In this document: positions 1 through 13,786 of the stretch, one piece after another | Layout of the letters: the number at the start of each line of letters is the position of its first letter | How positions within the stretch are numbered: the first letter of the stretch is position 1 | Source of the DNA: Puccinellia tenuiflora | Lineage: Eukaryota > Streptophyta > Magnoliopsida > Poales > Poaceae | Length of the DNA: 64,000 nucleotides | Direction: 5' to 3' | NCBI GenBank assembly: GCA_012064385.1 | Contig: QRDG01002529.1 | Coordinates: 106,393 to 170,392, forward strand | Notes under the pieces: model-generated | Database searches by the model: none | Told to the model about the DNA's origin: nothing | The model's input: only the letters and a program-made list of their open reading frames with translations | Translations under genes and position numbers: made by a program

Positions 1-1560
1 GTGATAGTTGTGCTTCTTGACACTGCAAGTCAAAGCTGCTGGCCATAAATTGTCGCTATACACTTTTCCTTTGAATTTCTTCGCAAAATTTGCAGCAAGA
101 TGACGCATGCACTCCCTATGCTCTACTCCAGGGAACACATTGTCCACGGCCACTTCTAAACCCTTGCAGGCATCTGTATGAATTACCAACCCATTGGGAT
201 ACCCATTGGGATGTCCAATAGCCCGGTGCAGATTCTGGAAAAACCAAGTCCAGCTCTCCTCAGACTCTGTCTCCAGCACACCATACGCAACTGGAAATAC
301 AAAATTATGTGCATCAACTGCACAAGCTGCCACTAACTGTCCTTTAAACCTCCCTGTTAGAAAAGTAGCATCAACAGCCAAATACGGCCTGCATCCTACC
401 AAAAAACCCTGGCGACAAGCCTCAAAGCAGACAAAAACCCTCCTAAAGCATTCCTTGGTCCTTGTCACTCCCTTTATTTTGTACTCCACCGTGTGTTGGT
501 CAATTTCTACAATACTACCTGGGTTGGTCCTCTCCACTTCAGCTTTGAATGAATACAATAATTCAAAACTTTCCTGCCAGTCACCGTAAATAGAATCCAA
601 AACTTGATTTCTACCATTGAACACCCTCATGTATGGTAAATCAATCTTGAACTTCTCTTTGATTTTCTTCATCAATTCCTTTGTACCAATTTGATTGTCT
701 TCTGTCACCCACTTCTTTACTTCTTCAGCCACCCATCTTGACTTGGCTCTACTGATTGTTTCCTTCCTAAGTGTTGATTCCTTGCACGTGTGGCTAAATG
801 GGTTCACATTCACCTGAATATTTGTGCTCTTTCGCATTTTAGATGCATGCATCCTCCATTGACAACCCTCAGTCGGACAATGCACTCTGTAACGAACTTT
901 ATCACTCTTGTCAACTTTGAAATAGCGTTCTGCCTTGATGCAGTACGTCACAAGTGCATTTCTACACTCATTCATTGATGAATAAATGGAACCTTGTTCC
1001 ATCAATGGGTTCTCACGGTCCCATTCAACAGGTGGAACATCGTCTTCGACATCACTCAAAGCTTCGTTGTCTTCGTCTACAACCACCGCGTCAGCCTCAT
1101 TGTTTCCAGCCCGAGATGCTCGTCGTAAATTCCGAAGAACATCAGGATATAGCCTCTCTTCTTCATCTGCATAACTGGAAGGATCCTCCACTTCAACGGG
1201 GACCCTTCTTCTGCTGCTGCTGCCCACGCCGCTCGAGGCACCACGTCCTCGTGCACTGCCTGAACTTCTCTGGCTAGAACTGCGAGCACCACGACATGAT
1301 GCAGCCCGAGAAGATGCATCCGCCATACTAGGTCCAATTGCCGGCACAACCACATCATTTTGCAGTCTCACATGAAATTTCTCCTTCTCCTTATGCTTAG
1401 CGAGTTCTTCATCATTTGTAACTGCCACCCATCTGTTTCCCCCATCGTAGTATTTGAATTCCACTTCATCATGCAAACCCCAAGGATATGGACTGCAAAT
1501 TACCTCCCCAAATTGTCTAAAACTCCAATTGCAATCCACTGGCAAAGGATAATCGAAACC
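1..1560 (-). CDS. MULE transposase (MuDR family), main part, open at the left edge
   Basis: Reading the minus strand from 1560 gives 520 codons without a stop, continuing past the window edge. The N-terminal part has a PB1-like look (PYPWGLHDEVEFKYYDGGN), then a Ser/Arg/Gly-rich linker and an acidic stretch, and a MuDR-type DNA-binding region with a CPTEGCQW Cys motif at about 790-900. The MULE catalytic core follows: VDATFLTGRFKGQL (first Asp at about 370-372), a WTWFF stretch, and HTDACKG (second Asp at about 172-174), then HRECMRHL. The SWIM zinc finger would lie beyond the edge. The first 28 codons are at 13787-13870, beyond the inserted element, and the frame joins exactly when one copy of the 5-bp target duplication is counted. 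Such transposases cut and paste the element in the nucleus. No stop was seen, so before the insertion this looked like a coding-competent gene. Confidence 0.88.
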
Positions 1561-4500
1561 TGCGGTGACCCAGCACACCACTGCATGGTGTAGTGTGCAA
1601 GTCGTTGACATAATACTCACAGAAGGACCTATCCATGAATATTACATCCTATAGAGTGGTACAACAGAAACATAGCAGGTCCAAGTAACACTATAGAATT
1701 ACAACACTGATCAATACAAAACTTCGAGAGCTTCCTCGAAACATAGAGGATAATCCCGGGCAGATGAAATCCAGAAAAGATCCCAATACGTAGTACTAAG
1801 CTGGAGATTAACTCTAGCTCTAACTCCTATTCCACTACTGCTGTTGTCACAGCTCTATTCTACTCCAACGAGAATCCCTTGTCCAAGATTTTACCCGTCC
1901 TTCCAATCGACGTGTTTTCCTCCATTGATAGAGTGATCACCTTGACATCATTTTCATCGCTCCTGTGACGCCATCGTTGTCGTCGTTCTTCAGTTGGTGA
2001 AGTAAAGATTGACTCCTTGATGAAGATCTCAATATCGTGATGGTCCACAGACAACTCCTTTGGTGGCTCCAAGATTCTAAGCAGGGGGTCAAAAGGGAAA
2101 GAGTGAGTAACCAGCGTTACCCAGCAAGTCCATTATGTACGGTGGGAAGTTTGATGCACTAGCTACAGCTTTAGACTCCAGGGAGCCTTAAGCTTAATGC
2201 AAGGTTTTTGTAAACATTTCTTCAAGAGGTAACTTTTATTCTGAAAACTATGCCCGTCATCCTTCACAGGGCTAGAACTTTCATGGAGTTCCTTTCCTGC
2301 AGCGTTCGCAGCTCCTTCCCGGAACAGGGAGTAACATGTTACAATTCTTTACACTCTGCAGAGGTGCGTTACTTTACCCATAAGAGATCAAGACCTTGTT
2401 GCACAACCAGGTAGCTTTCCTGTCCACACTTCCTTTGGTGTGGGGCCCGGTTTTTGATCCAAGCCATTCACTGTGCTTCTCCACACAACGCATGCCCACC
2501 CAATTCATGCATAGCGAGTTTACCCCTGATGCTCTACCCCTCACGGTAGACACCTAGGCTCTCCTTGCAGACCATCCTAGGCCCCAGTCTCCGTGGGAAT
2601 TAAGGGATCCCACCCATGTGCATGTAGTCCCGCAAGACCTACAGCCTACGGCACTGGCAGCCCGTTGACATGCATCCGGGAGAAGTACAGATGACATTTC
2701 CCGTCCCATTCCAAGCCTTATGGTTAACGCGTCTTTACGGCGCAATCATTATGACGGCATTTGTTGTTAATCCTAGGTAATACTTTCCCTTGCAAATGGA
2801 ACCTCCGGACCTATTCTTCTTACCATGGTCCCATTTGCCATCCATAGTAGGTTACCACCACTCAGGTAGATAGCCAAATAGTCAAGTTATTAAAGAAATA
2901 GGTTTTATGCTTTCTTTTGTATAAAGGTGATAGTATATTAAGGTTTTGCAAATAGTTTTCTAATAAATATTTCAAGAGATATGAGCAAGTGATGAACTTG
3001 CCTGTGATAGAGGTGGCAGTTCATGCCCTTCGGGGTTCTAGGGTGCGTCAGAACCCGGAATCTGAAAATAGCAATGTAGTCCGGGTAAGGACTACTGAAA
3101 ACACTTGCAAGATGCTATTATGCATAAAGATGAGATGCATCGTAATTAACCCAAAATACTCAAGCTCACAAATATGATCTACATGTTACTTGATACCTTG
3201 ATAACTGGAGTGACTTTAGGTTTTAAGGATGAATTAGTGTTTATAATTTGTGGGTTTGTTAAATTACCTTGAATTGATATGTCAAGATAATTTAAGTGTT
3301 TACTATATTGATTGAAGTAAATAACTTATGTTATTCATTATAATTATTCCTTTAGGAATATGCCATTTGATAAAATACCTTTCTAGGAAAACAAGATTTT
3401 CAATATAGGTTATCAAATCTAATGTCTTTAAGAAAACCTTTCATTAATATCACGCAAAAGTTATTTATTCAACTTTTATGCACTTGATTATTTCAAATAT
3501 TATCAACACAAGAGTAGATGACTTTTATAAGAACCCTTCTTTGTGTGTTTTACCTAGGATGAGTAACAGGACAGTCATTTACAGAATTGAGGTAATAGTT
3601 AATTTTATTACTAATTATCCAAGTTATTTCTCTTTTAGGGAAAGAGTTATTGAAATTAGTTTATTTCATTTTCACTTAAAGATTTCTAAAATTTTGGAAG
3701 AGAATTCAAGTCATGTTCACTTAAGCATATTTTATTTATTCTCACAAAGAATCATCTCAAGTTGTTTTAAGAAAATAATTTATTTTTGGAAAATAATTCA
3801 ACTTAATGTCCACTTAAATATATTAGAATTACTCATATAGTAAAATAGTTTTAATACCTTTTGGGAAAATTAAATTACTTAGGAAAATAATTCAATTTAT
3901 GTTCATTTTGGATTCTTTGAATTTTTCACTCTAGAAGGCCTTTTCAATAAATGAAATAAAATTCATATTTGGACTCATTATAAAATTGTGAGTTGTAAAT
4001 GTATTTTTAATTTATTTTTGAAAATTTATTTGAATTCTTATTTGGGAGTTTGAATTTGGTTTAAACTTGCATTTGGAAATGACCAAATCACCCTTGGTCC
4101 AACCGGACCACTTATTGGGCTGGCCCACCCAATTTGGGTCAAAACCGGCCCACTTCTTCCTCTCTCTCTCTCTCTCGCTTCTCTTCTCTCCCGTTCCTCT
4201 TCTCCTCCTCACGCGTGCGGACGCCGCCGCCGTCGCCTCCCACTGCTCCGACCGGCTCCGGCCATGTCTGATGCCGTGGAGCCCTGCTACTGCTCCTCCG
4301 CCTCCTACTCCACTGATTCCCCAACTGGATGTGTTCCCGGGCGACTCCAATCGAGCCCGCCGCGGATCCCTAACCCTAGCCGTCCTGGCTCGGGTTGCCG
4401 GCGCTGTTCCCCGGCCCCGACGCCTCCTGATTCATCTCCCCGCCGACCATGATCGCCTCCTCGAGCTCCTGCTTGAGCACACCGTCTCGGTACTGCTCCT

Positions 4501-6594
4501 GCCGGCCTCCTTGATGCCGGCGGACGGCAGTCCGACGACTGCAACCCCGGCGTCGCCAGTCTGGGTTGTGTGGTGGTGGTACTTGCTCCTCCCTTGGTCC
4601 TTCTCCATCGGCCACACGGGCACTGCCCCGCCGCCACGGAGCTACAGCCATGGGTGTAAAGTATAAGCTTCTCTTCTCTCTTCTACTCCTCTCCCCTGGC
4701 CTACTCCATGCTTGATGATACTAGCTATGTGTAACGATCTGAACCTGTCTCTGTGGATTAGAGGTTGGTCTGCCCTTTGTTGTTCATGAGATGGACACCG
4801 GTCTCGATTTGTTGCCCCCTTGGATACATAGCTGGAATTGATCCCTCTAGTATCTATGGCTGTTATGCTAATTGCTGATATAGTCACTTGTTCAGATCCA
4901 TTAACTGCTACTATCAGAACATGTGTGTGTGTGTGTGCTACTCTGAACCTTAGGTTCAGAGATGTGCCACGGTTGGGAATTTGGTTGATCTCCAAGAAGA
5001 TGATATTGAGATATGATGCTATTTGATTTCAGATTATTAATTGTGCTATCTAGATAATGGGTTGTGTTTGAGGTGCCTTTCTGTTTAGGAATTGTGCCCA
5101 GCAACCCAAGTATGGATCTGTGCTTTATATTGATGCTCTCTCTGCCAGATCTGGTAGCATGCCTTTGCCCAAAACTTGCTATGACCCCTGCCTATGATGC
5201 ACAGACTGAGGCCTTCTAATTGATAAGAACAGATGCTAGCTTTGATTTTTAAAACCCTGTGATGAATAAGCATAGCATCTCTATGCAGATCTGAGGTAAA
5301 AACCCATAGCCACCCCACATGTGCATCTTTGGCCATGCTTTTACTAAAAGAGATAGAGGTTCAACCTCTTGCTGTGTTGAGGTGGTGGCTGTGGGATCTG
5401 CTGCTTGATATCTTGTGGCTGTCTTGATCAACAGATGTAGTGAATCTTCCCCTTGCTCTGCTTGTTGGTCTGCTCCTCCTGCTCCAGGCTGCTTCCCTCC
5501 AGTTCCTGGCCTTCTCTCCTTGCTCCAGCTTGCTCTTGATTAATACTACCCCATCTTGCTTGACTCTCAGAGGAAGATCGGTGGTGAAATATGGCTGGAT
5601 CTGAGGTTTGGTGATGAACTGAGTGATTCATGCTCAGCTATTGTTTGCTGTGGTGTTGTGAGAAGTGGAACTCGAACTGGTGCTTTCTGAGAAAGAAAGG
5701 ACTGCTAGCTGCAGCTGGTACGACTCTTTGCTCTTATCCTTACTGCTGGTGTGTGCCTGCCTGTGTGAGCTGCCTGCCTGCTTGTGCTCCAGATATTTTC
5801 ATCTGTTGAAGCTCAGGTTCGGCTGGTTTGGCATTATCCCCATGTGGTTCAATCTTTTGGCTTGCCAAGTGGATTTTGCTGCTGCCCAGCCAGTGATATT
5901 GATCTGAGGCTAAACTATGGTAAAGAACAGATACTACACTTAGCCCCTTAACTGTAATCCGATGAGGTGCTTAGCAGTGCAACACACTGCCAAACTGAGG
6001 ATTAACCTAACACTAACCCTCCTGTTTATTTCCATTTGCTTTCTTTTCTTTTTGTTTTGCAGGAAACAGGTTTGCAGTTAAACTAATCTTGAAGAGAAGA
6101 TAAATACAAGACTTTTAGTTTAGGAAAATAAATGTATTTATATTTTTGTATTTCCTTTTGTTGTTGAAATTATTGTAAAGACAAAGTATTATTGTGATTA
6201 TACAATTAAGTTATTTGTTTTATTTTAATCTATATCCAAGAGTTGTAATCATGTGTTTGTAATTATTTGATTTATTATTCACTATTAATTCATTTGTTGG
6301 ATGATTCAATATAAATAACTGTATTTTCATTTTTGCATTTCATTTGAGTTTAAATATTATTATTATATTTGGTAAAGTAAAATTCCCAAAACAAGTAAAA
6401 TACCTAGAGGTCATGCCGAAATTCATCGAGTTCACCTAAAATGAACTAAACCCTAAGTCATGAAGGTGATAAGAATCCGATCCCTCCAGGGTTTTAGTTT
6501 GCGAAAAATTTATTCGGGTTTTCAGATGCATGCATGCTGATGCACAAATTTTTATTTCTACCCTTTGGTAGATCCTAAATGCTGGGGCATTACA
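1561..6594 (-). repeat. LTR of the LARD-like element, left copy (3' LTR)
   Basis: 5034 bp, matching 8753-13781 almost base for base. By eye I count seven substitutions and three small length changes, in a (CT)n run near 4160, a (GT)n run near 4920 and one C near 5550. Read on the plus strand, it contains a (CT)n stretch, a GC-rich segment (about 4200-4660) and an AT-rich tail. Open frames inside, such as 1860-2072 and 4067-4666, occur in both copies, but their composition suggests chance frames. Confidence 0.93.
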
Positions 6595-8752
6595 GCCTTC
6601 CCCCCTTAACATAAACTTCGTCCCGAAGTGTCGGCTCCTCTCACGTAGAGATAAGAAGAAAGAATTTCTGCTGATATTGATTCACTCAAATTCCCTTCTG
6701 ATGAGGGTGTGGATATTGGTGATCCTTTGTTTCATACGCTTCTTTGCATCATTCTTTGATTCATACTATCCATATGTCGACCTTTATCTAGTATTTGTCA
6801 AATTCTGACGATTCTATTACTCCTTCATGTTTCTTGAATCCTCTATTTCTGACTTCTAACATTACACTAGCTTCGTAGCCCTCTGTCAAAGATCTTCTTC
6901 TCTGTCAAGTACTAGTAACATAAATAATTCACTTCCCCCCTTGAAGTTTCCTAAGTATTCCTCTGTTTTGGATTCTGATCAGGCGAATTTCCCTGCGTCA
7001 GCTCAAATCCATCGAGCTTTATTCCGTCAACTCTATTTAGTCGAGCTTCGTAACTCATCCCTTTTGCTCAATAGCCAGCATCCCTACCTAATGGTCTCAC
7101 AGAAAACACAGGTATATATCCAAAATATTGCGAATCCCCAGTGTCGTCTGGTAAAGAGATACGATTACCAGATTTTCAATAATTTTTCAACAAAAATACT
7201 AGGTATATCTATCTTTTGAGAAGAGGAATTTAAGATGTCAAACCTTTTGATAACATCTATCTTTGTAGTAACACTGGATATAAGCTGTAACTATCGTACT
7301 TTGGCTTTACCAGTGTCAGGTACCTTCTTCCAAATGTCTTTGGAACTTCCCCTTCAGTCTTTCTCACTAAGAACCTTCATCCTTGAGTTTAACAGCCTTG
7401 TAAGGATTTCCTGACTTGATATTCAACAACTTCATAGACTTCCTTCTCGGGTATGTCTCCTATTGTATTTTTTTCTTTCGTCATCATTGGTAGATCTTTG
7501 TCTAACTTCTAACTACTCTCTTGGTCAACTTACTTTATTCTTCCATCATTGATAACAATAATGAAAATTGTCTCCAACTCCTAATATAAGGTGGATTATA
7601 GTCCATCCCTACAAATAGCTTCATTGACTTTTGTCTTCCCATTACGTCCTTCTCTTCGCGAGCTTCCATTGCTGCCTCAAATCTGATCTCTCAGAACGCT
7701 CTCATACTAGCTTATATACCCTCTAGACCATTAACATCAAGAAAGAACCAAATGTTGCAACATGCATTTGCACATCAAGTTCAGACTTCATGCTCGGATC
7801 TAGTCAATCAAAGATCCAATAAAAACCAATAACACCAAAATATAGTTATATCACTCATGCACCATTAGCCCATAACATATGTAGTCCTTTGAGTAAAAAC
7901 ATCTCAAGTACCCAGGCTTAGATGCTATACACAACATGTTAGGTATATATATTACCTTATAGACCTACTTCATAGAACAACTCTTGCCTCACTGACTTAA
8001 GGAACAGGTTTATCCTTCACTCAAAGGATGACTTATAAGAGTATTTACCACAATTGACCATTCGCAATTAGGTAACTCTGACCTAGTGTCTATGTATACC
8101 TAGCTTCACCTCAGATCAAAAGGACTAAATCTTCTTGGCATTGACTTCGTCTTCGTACCTTGGCGTACTTCTATACATCTTCATATCTTCAAGTGTAACC
8201 TCACGTTCACTCGTGTAGGTGCTATTGGTATACCTGAATACCATAATGCTTTACTTGTGGCAAGGGCACTACTCCATATCCTCCTTGAAATGGTATCTAC
8301 TTATCCGACATCCTCTTTGGACATGAACCATATTAAAGTGCCATACTTACCATAACTTGCATGGCTTAGTATACCCAACTCACCATTATTCTTCTCTTCT
8401 CTTGTCCTTCCGTCACCAACTCCCAATAGGGTTCTACTTCATAGGATGACATCATTAATGATACCACATAGATATCACTGACTTAGATATAGTTTCTTTG
8501 GTATAACTATTCTATAGGCATTCTCTCAAGTGGTATACCGGTTTTTAAAAAGAAACAAGATAGATAAGTACTATACCTATAGAAGACTAAATAAGAATAC
8601 TCTATATAAGTATGACATTCTTATACTCAAGTGAATAACCATCATAAGCCATAGAAAGATATAATTTAGATAAAATAACTTCCTATAGTCTTTACCAACC
8701 TACAAGTCTCCTAAAAGGTTTAAACCTAAGGTCGCTTTGCTCTGATACCAGC
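6595..8752 (-). other. Interior of the LARD-like element, no coding capacity
   Basis: 2158 bp bounded by a polypurine tract on the LTR side (6595-6608) and the primer-binding site (8739-8750). The longest frame is under 100 codons, and no protease, reverse transcriptase, integrase or zinc-knuckle motif is visible on either strand. Confidence 0.85.
8739..8750 (-). promoter_or_regulatory. Primer-binding site (initiator tRNA-Met type)
   Basis: The minus strand reads TGGTATCAGAGC two bases after the LTR end. This is the usual plant LTR-element site complementary to the 3' end of initiator tRNA-Met, and it fixes the element on the minus strand. Confidence 0.93.
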
Positions 8753-11700
8753 TGCGGTGACCCAGCACACCACTGCATGGTGTAGTGTGCAAGTCGTTGA
8801 CATAATACTCACAGAAGGACCTATCCATGAATATTACATCCTACAGAGTGGTACAACAGAAACATAGCAGGTCCAAGTAACACTATAGGATTACAACACT
8901 GATCAATACAAAACTTCGAGAGCTTCCTCGAAACATAGAGGATAATCCCGGGCAGATGAAATCCAGAAAAGATCCCAATACGTAGTACTAAGCTGGAGAT
9001 TAACTCTAGCTCTAACTCCTATTCCACTACTGCTGTTGTCACAGCTCTATTCTACTCCAACGAGAATCCCTTGTCCAAGATTTTACCCGTCCTTCCAATC
9101 GACGTGTTTTCCTCCATTGATAGAGTGATCACCTTGACATCATTTTCATCGCTCCTGTGACGCCATCGTTGTCGTCGTTCTTCAGTTGGTGAAGTAAAGA
9201 TTGACTCCTTGATGAAGATCTCAATATCGTGATGGTCCACAGACAACTCCTTTGGTGGCTCCAAGATTCTAAGCAGGGGGTCAAAAGGGAAAGAGTGAGT
9301 AACCAGCGTTACCCAGCAAGTCCATTATGTACGGTGGGAAGTTTGATGCACTAGCTACAGCTTTAGACTCCAGGGAGCCTTAAGCTTAATGCAAGGTTTT
9401 TGTAAACATTTCTTCAAGAGGTAACTTTTATTCTGAAAACTATGCCCGTCATCCTTCACAGGGCTAGAACTTTCATGGAGTTCCTTTCCTGCAGCGTTCG
9501 CAGCTCCTTCCCGGAACAGGGAGTAACATGTTACAATTCTTTACACTCTGCAGAGGTGCGTTACTTTACCCATAAGAGATCAAGACCTTGTTGCACAACC
9601 AGGTAGCTTTCCTGTCCACACTTCCTTTGGTGTGGGGCCCGGTTTTTGATCCAAGCCATTCACTGTGCTTCTCCACACAACGCATGCCCACCCAATTCAT
9701 GCATAGCGAGTTTACCCCTGATGCTCTACCCCTCACGGTAGACACCTAGGCTCTCCTTGCAGACCATCCTAGGCCCCAGTCTCCGTGGGAATTAAGGGAT
9801 CCCACCCATGTGCATGTAGTCCCGCAAGACCTACAGCCTACGGCACTGGCAGCCCGTTGACATGCATCCGGGAGAAGTACAGATGACATTTCCCGTCCCA
9901 TTCCAAGCCTTATGGTTAACGCGTCTTTACGGCGCAATCATTATGACGGCATTTGTTGTTAATCCTAGGTAATACTTTCCCTTGCAAATGGAACCTCCGG
10001 ACCTATTCTTCTTACCATGGTCCCATTTGCCATCCATAGTAGGTTACCACCACTCAGGTAGATAGCCAAATAGTCAAGTTATTAAAGAAATAGGTTTTAT
10101 GCTTTCTTTTGTATAAAGGTGATAGTATATTAAGGTTTTGCAAATAGTTTTCTAATAAATATTTCAAGAGATATGAGCAAGTGATGAACTTGCCTGTGAT
10201 AGAGGTGGCAGTTCATGCCCTTCGGGGTTCTAGGGTGCGTCAGAACCCGGAATCTGAAAATAGCAATGTAGTCCGGGTAAGGACTACTGAAAACACTTGC
10301 AAGATGCTATTATGCATAAAGATGAGATGCATCGTAATTAACCCAAAATACTCAAGCTCACAAATATGATCTACATGTTACTTGATACCTTGATAACTGG
10401 AGTGACTTTAGGTTTTAAGGATGAATTAGTGTTTATAATTTGTGGGTTTGTTAAATTACCTTGAATTGATATGTCAAGATAATTTAAGTGTTTACTATAT
10501 TGATTGAAGTAAATAACTTATGTTATTCATTATAATTATTCCTTTAGGAATATGCCATTTGATAAAATACCTTTCTAGGAAAACAAGATTTTCAATATAG
10601 GTTATCAAATCTAATGTCTTTAAGAAAACCTTTCATTAATATCACGCAAAAGTTATTTATTCAACTTTTATGCACTTGATTATTTCAAATATTATCAACA
10701 CAAGAGTAGATGACTTTTATAAGAACCCTTCTTTGTGTGTTTTACCTAGGATGAGTAACAGGACAGTCATTTACAGAATTGAGGTAATAGTTAATTTTAT
10801 TACTAATTATCCAAGTTATTTCTCTTTTAGGGAAAGAGTTATTGAAATTAGTTTATTTCATTTTCACTTAAAGATTTCTAAAATTTTGGAAGAGAATTCA
10901 AGTCATGTTCACTTAAGCATATTTTATTTATTCTCACAAAGAATCATCTCAAGTTGTTTTAAGAAAATAATTTATTTTTGGAAAATAATTCAACTTAATG
11001 TCCACTTAAATATATTAGAATTACTCATATAGTAAAATAGTTTTAATACCTTTTGGGAAAATTAAATTACTTAGGAAAATAATTCAATTTATGTTCATTT
11101 TGGATTCTTTGAATTTTTCACTCTAGAAGGCCTTTTCAATAAATGAAATAAAATTCATATTTGGACTCATTATAAAATTGTGAGTTGTAAATGTATTTTT
11201 AATTTATTTTTGAAAATTTATTTGAATTCTTATTTGGGAGTTTGAATTTGGTTTAAACTTGCATTTGGAAATGACCAAATCACCCTTGGTCCAACCGGAC
11301 CACTTATTGGGCTGGCCCACCCAATTTGGGTCAAAACCGGCCCACTTCTTCCTCTCTCTCTCTCTCGCTTCTCTTCTCTCCCGTTCCTCTTCTCCTCCTC
11401 ACGCGTGCGGACGCCGCCGCCGTCTCCTCCCACTGCTCCGACCGGCTCCGGCCATGTCTGATGCCGTGGAGCCCTGCTACTGCTCCTCCGCCTCCTACTC
11501 CACTGATTCCCCAACTGGATGTGTTCCCGGGCGACTCCAATCGAGCCCGCCGCGGATCCCTAACCCTAGCCGTCCTGGCTCGGGTTGCCGGCGCTGTTCC
11601 CCGGCCCCGACGCCTCCTGATTCATCTCCCCGCCGACCATGATCGCCTCCTCGAGCTCCTGCTTGAGCACACCGTCTCGGTACTGCTCCTGCCGGCCTCC

Positions 11701-13781
11701 TTGATGCCGGCGGACGGCAGTCCGACGACTGCAACCCCGGCGTCGCCAGTCTGGGTTGTGTGGTGGTGGTACTTGCTCCTCCCTTGGTCCTTCTCCATCG
11801 GCCACACGGGCACTGCCCCGCCGCCGCGGAGCTACAGCCATGTGTGTAAAGTATAAGCTTCTCTTCTCTCTTCTACTCCTCTCCCCTGGCCTACTCCATG
11901 CTTGATGATACTAGCTATGTGTAACGATCTGAACCTGTCTCTGTGGATTAGAGGTTGGTCTGCCCTTTGTTGTTCATGAGATGGACACCGGTCTCGATTT
12001 GTTGCCCCCTTGGATACATAGCTGGAATTGATCCCTCTAGTATCTATGGCTGTTATGCTAATTGCTGATATAGTCACTTGTTCAGATCCATTAACTGCTA
12101 CTATTAGAACATGTGTGTGTGTGCTACTCTGAACCTTAGGTTCAGAGATGTGCCACGGTTGGGAATTTGGTTGATCTCCAAGAAGATGATATTGAGATAT
12201 GATGCTATTTGATTTCAGATTATTAATTGTGCTATCTAGATAATGGGTTGTGTTTGAGGTGCCTTTCTGTTTAGGAATTGTGCCCAGCAACCCAAGTATG
12301 GATCTGTGCTTTATATTGATGCTCTCTCTGCCAGATCTGGTAGCATGCCTTTGCCCAAAACTTGCTATGACCCCTGCCTATGATGCACAGACTGAGGCCT
12401 TCTAATTGATAAGAACAGATGCTAGCTTTGATTTTTAAAACCCTGTGATGAATAAGCATAGCATCTCTATGCAGATCTGAGGTAAAAACCCATAGCCACC
12501 CCACATGTGCATCTTTGGCCATGCTTTTACTAAAAGAGATAGAGGTTCAACCTCTTGCTGTGTTGAGGTGGTGGCTGTGGGATCTGCTGCTTGATATCTT
12601 GTGGCTGTCTTGATCAACAGATGTAGTGAATCTTCCCCTTGCTCTGCTTGTTGGTCTGCTCCTCCTGCTCCAGGCTGCTTCCCTCCAGTTCCTGGCCTTC
12701 TCTCCTTGCTCCAGCTTGCTCTTGATTAATACTACCCCCATCTTGCTTGACTCTCAGAGGAAGATCGGTGGTGAAATATGGCTGGATCTGAGGTTTGGTG
12801 ATGAACTGAGTGATTCATGCTCAGCTATTGTTTGCTGTGGTGTTGTGAGAAGTGGAACTCGAACTGGTGCTTTCTGAGAAAGAAAGGACTGCTAGCTGCA
12901 GCTGGTACGACTCTTTGCTCTTATCCTTACTGCTGGTGTGTGCCTGCCTGTGTGAGCTGCCTGCCTGCTTGTGCTCCAGATATTTTCATCTGTTGAAGCT
13001 CAGGTTCGGCTGGTTTGGCATTATCCCCATGTGGTTCAATCTTTTGGCTTGCCAAGTGGATTTTGCTGCTGCCCAGCCAGTGATATTGATCTGAGGCTAA
13101 ACTATGGTAAAGAACAGATACTACACTTAGCCCCTTAACTGTAATCCGATGAGGTGCTTAGCAGTGCAACACACTGCCAAACTGAGGATTAACCTAACAC
13201 TAACCCTCCTGTTTATTTCCATTTGCTTTCTTTTCTTTTTGTTTTGCAGGAAACAGGTTTGCAGTTAAACTAATCTTGAAGAGAAGATAAATACAAGACT
13301 TTTAGTTTAGGAAAATAAATGTATTTATATTTTTGTATTTCCTTTTGTTGTTGAAATTATTGTAAAGACAAAGTATTATTGTGATTATACAATTAAGTTA
13401 TTTGTTTTATTTTAATCTATATCCAAGAGTTGTAATCATGTGTTTGTAATTATTTGATTTATTATTCACTATTAATTCATTTGTTGGATGATTCAATATA
13501 AATAACTGTATTTTCATTTTTGCATTTCATTTGAGTTTAAATATTATTATTATATTCGGTAAAGTAAAATTCCCAAAACAAGTAAAATACCTAGAGGTCA
13601 TGCCGAAATTCATCGAGTTCACCTAAAATGAACTAAACCCTAAGTCATGAAGGTGATAAGAATCCGATCCCTCCAGGGTTTTAGTTTGCGAAAAATTTAT
13701 TCGGGTTTTCAGATGCATGCATGCTGATGCACAAATTTTTATTTCTACCCTTTGGTAGATCCTAAATGCTGGGGCATTACA
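8753..13781 (-). repeat. LTR of the LARD-like element, right copy (5' LTR)
   Basis: 5029 bp, nearly identical to the left copy. On the minus strand it starts TGTAATGCCCC and ends CCGCA, two bases before the primer-binding site. Transcription of the element would start inside this LTR and proceed leftwards. Confidence 0.93.
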
Positions 13782-13786
13782 AAACC

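Larger units (their letters stand above)
1561..13781 (-). mobile_element. Full-length LARD-like LTR retrotransposon, non-coding, 12.2 kb
   Basis: Two direct repeats of about 5.03 kb (1561-6594 and 8753-13781) flank a 2158-bp interior. The ends are TG and CA, and the target duplication AAACC lies at 1556-1560 and 13782-13786. The orientation is minus: the primer-binding site TGGTATCAGAGC reads on the minus strand at 8739-8750, and a polypurine tract reads at 6595-6608. No gag or pol reading frame is present. LTRs longer than the interior plus no coding capacity match the large retrotransposon derivative (LARD) class known in barley as Sukkula. The family name here is uncertain; a gypsy-related parent is likely from the LTR start TGTAATGCCCC. 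Such elements depend on proteins of an autonomous partner. Confidence 0.93.

Noticed and set aside
194..589. Plus-strand frame of 131 codons
   Set aside because: It is the antisense of the MULE transposase catalytic region, which reads convincingly on the minus strand.
4067..4666. Open frame of 199 codons in the LARD-like LTR, repeated in part at 11259-11856
   Set aside because: It lies in a GC-rich, low-complexity stretch with several overlapping frames on both strands, it changes length between the two LTR copies because of the (CT)n difference, and no domain is visible.
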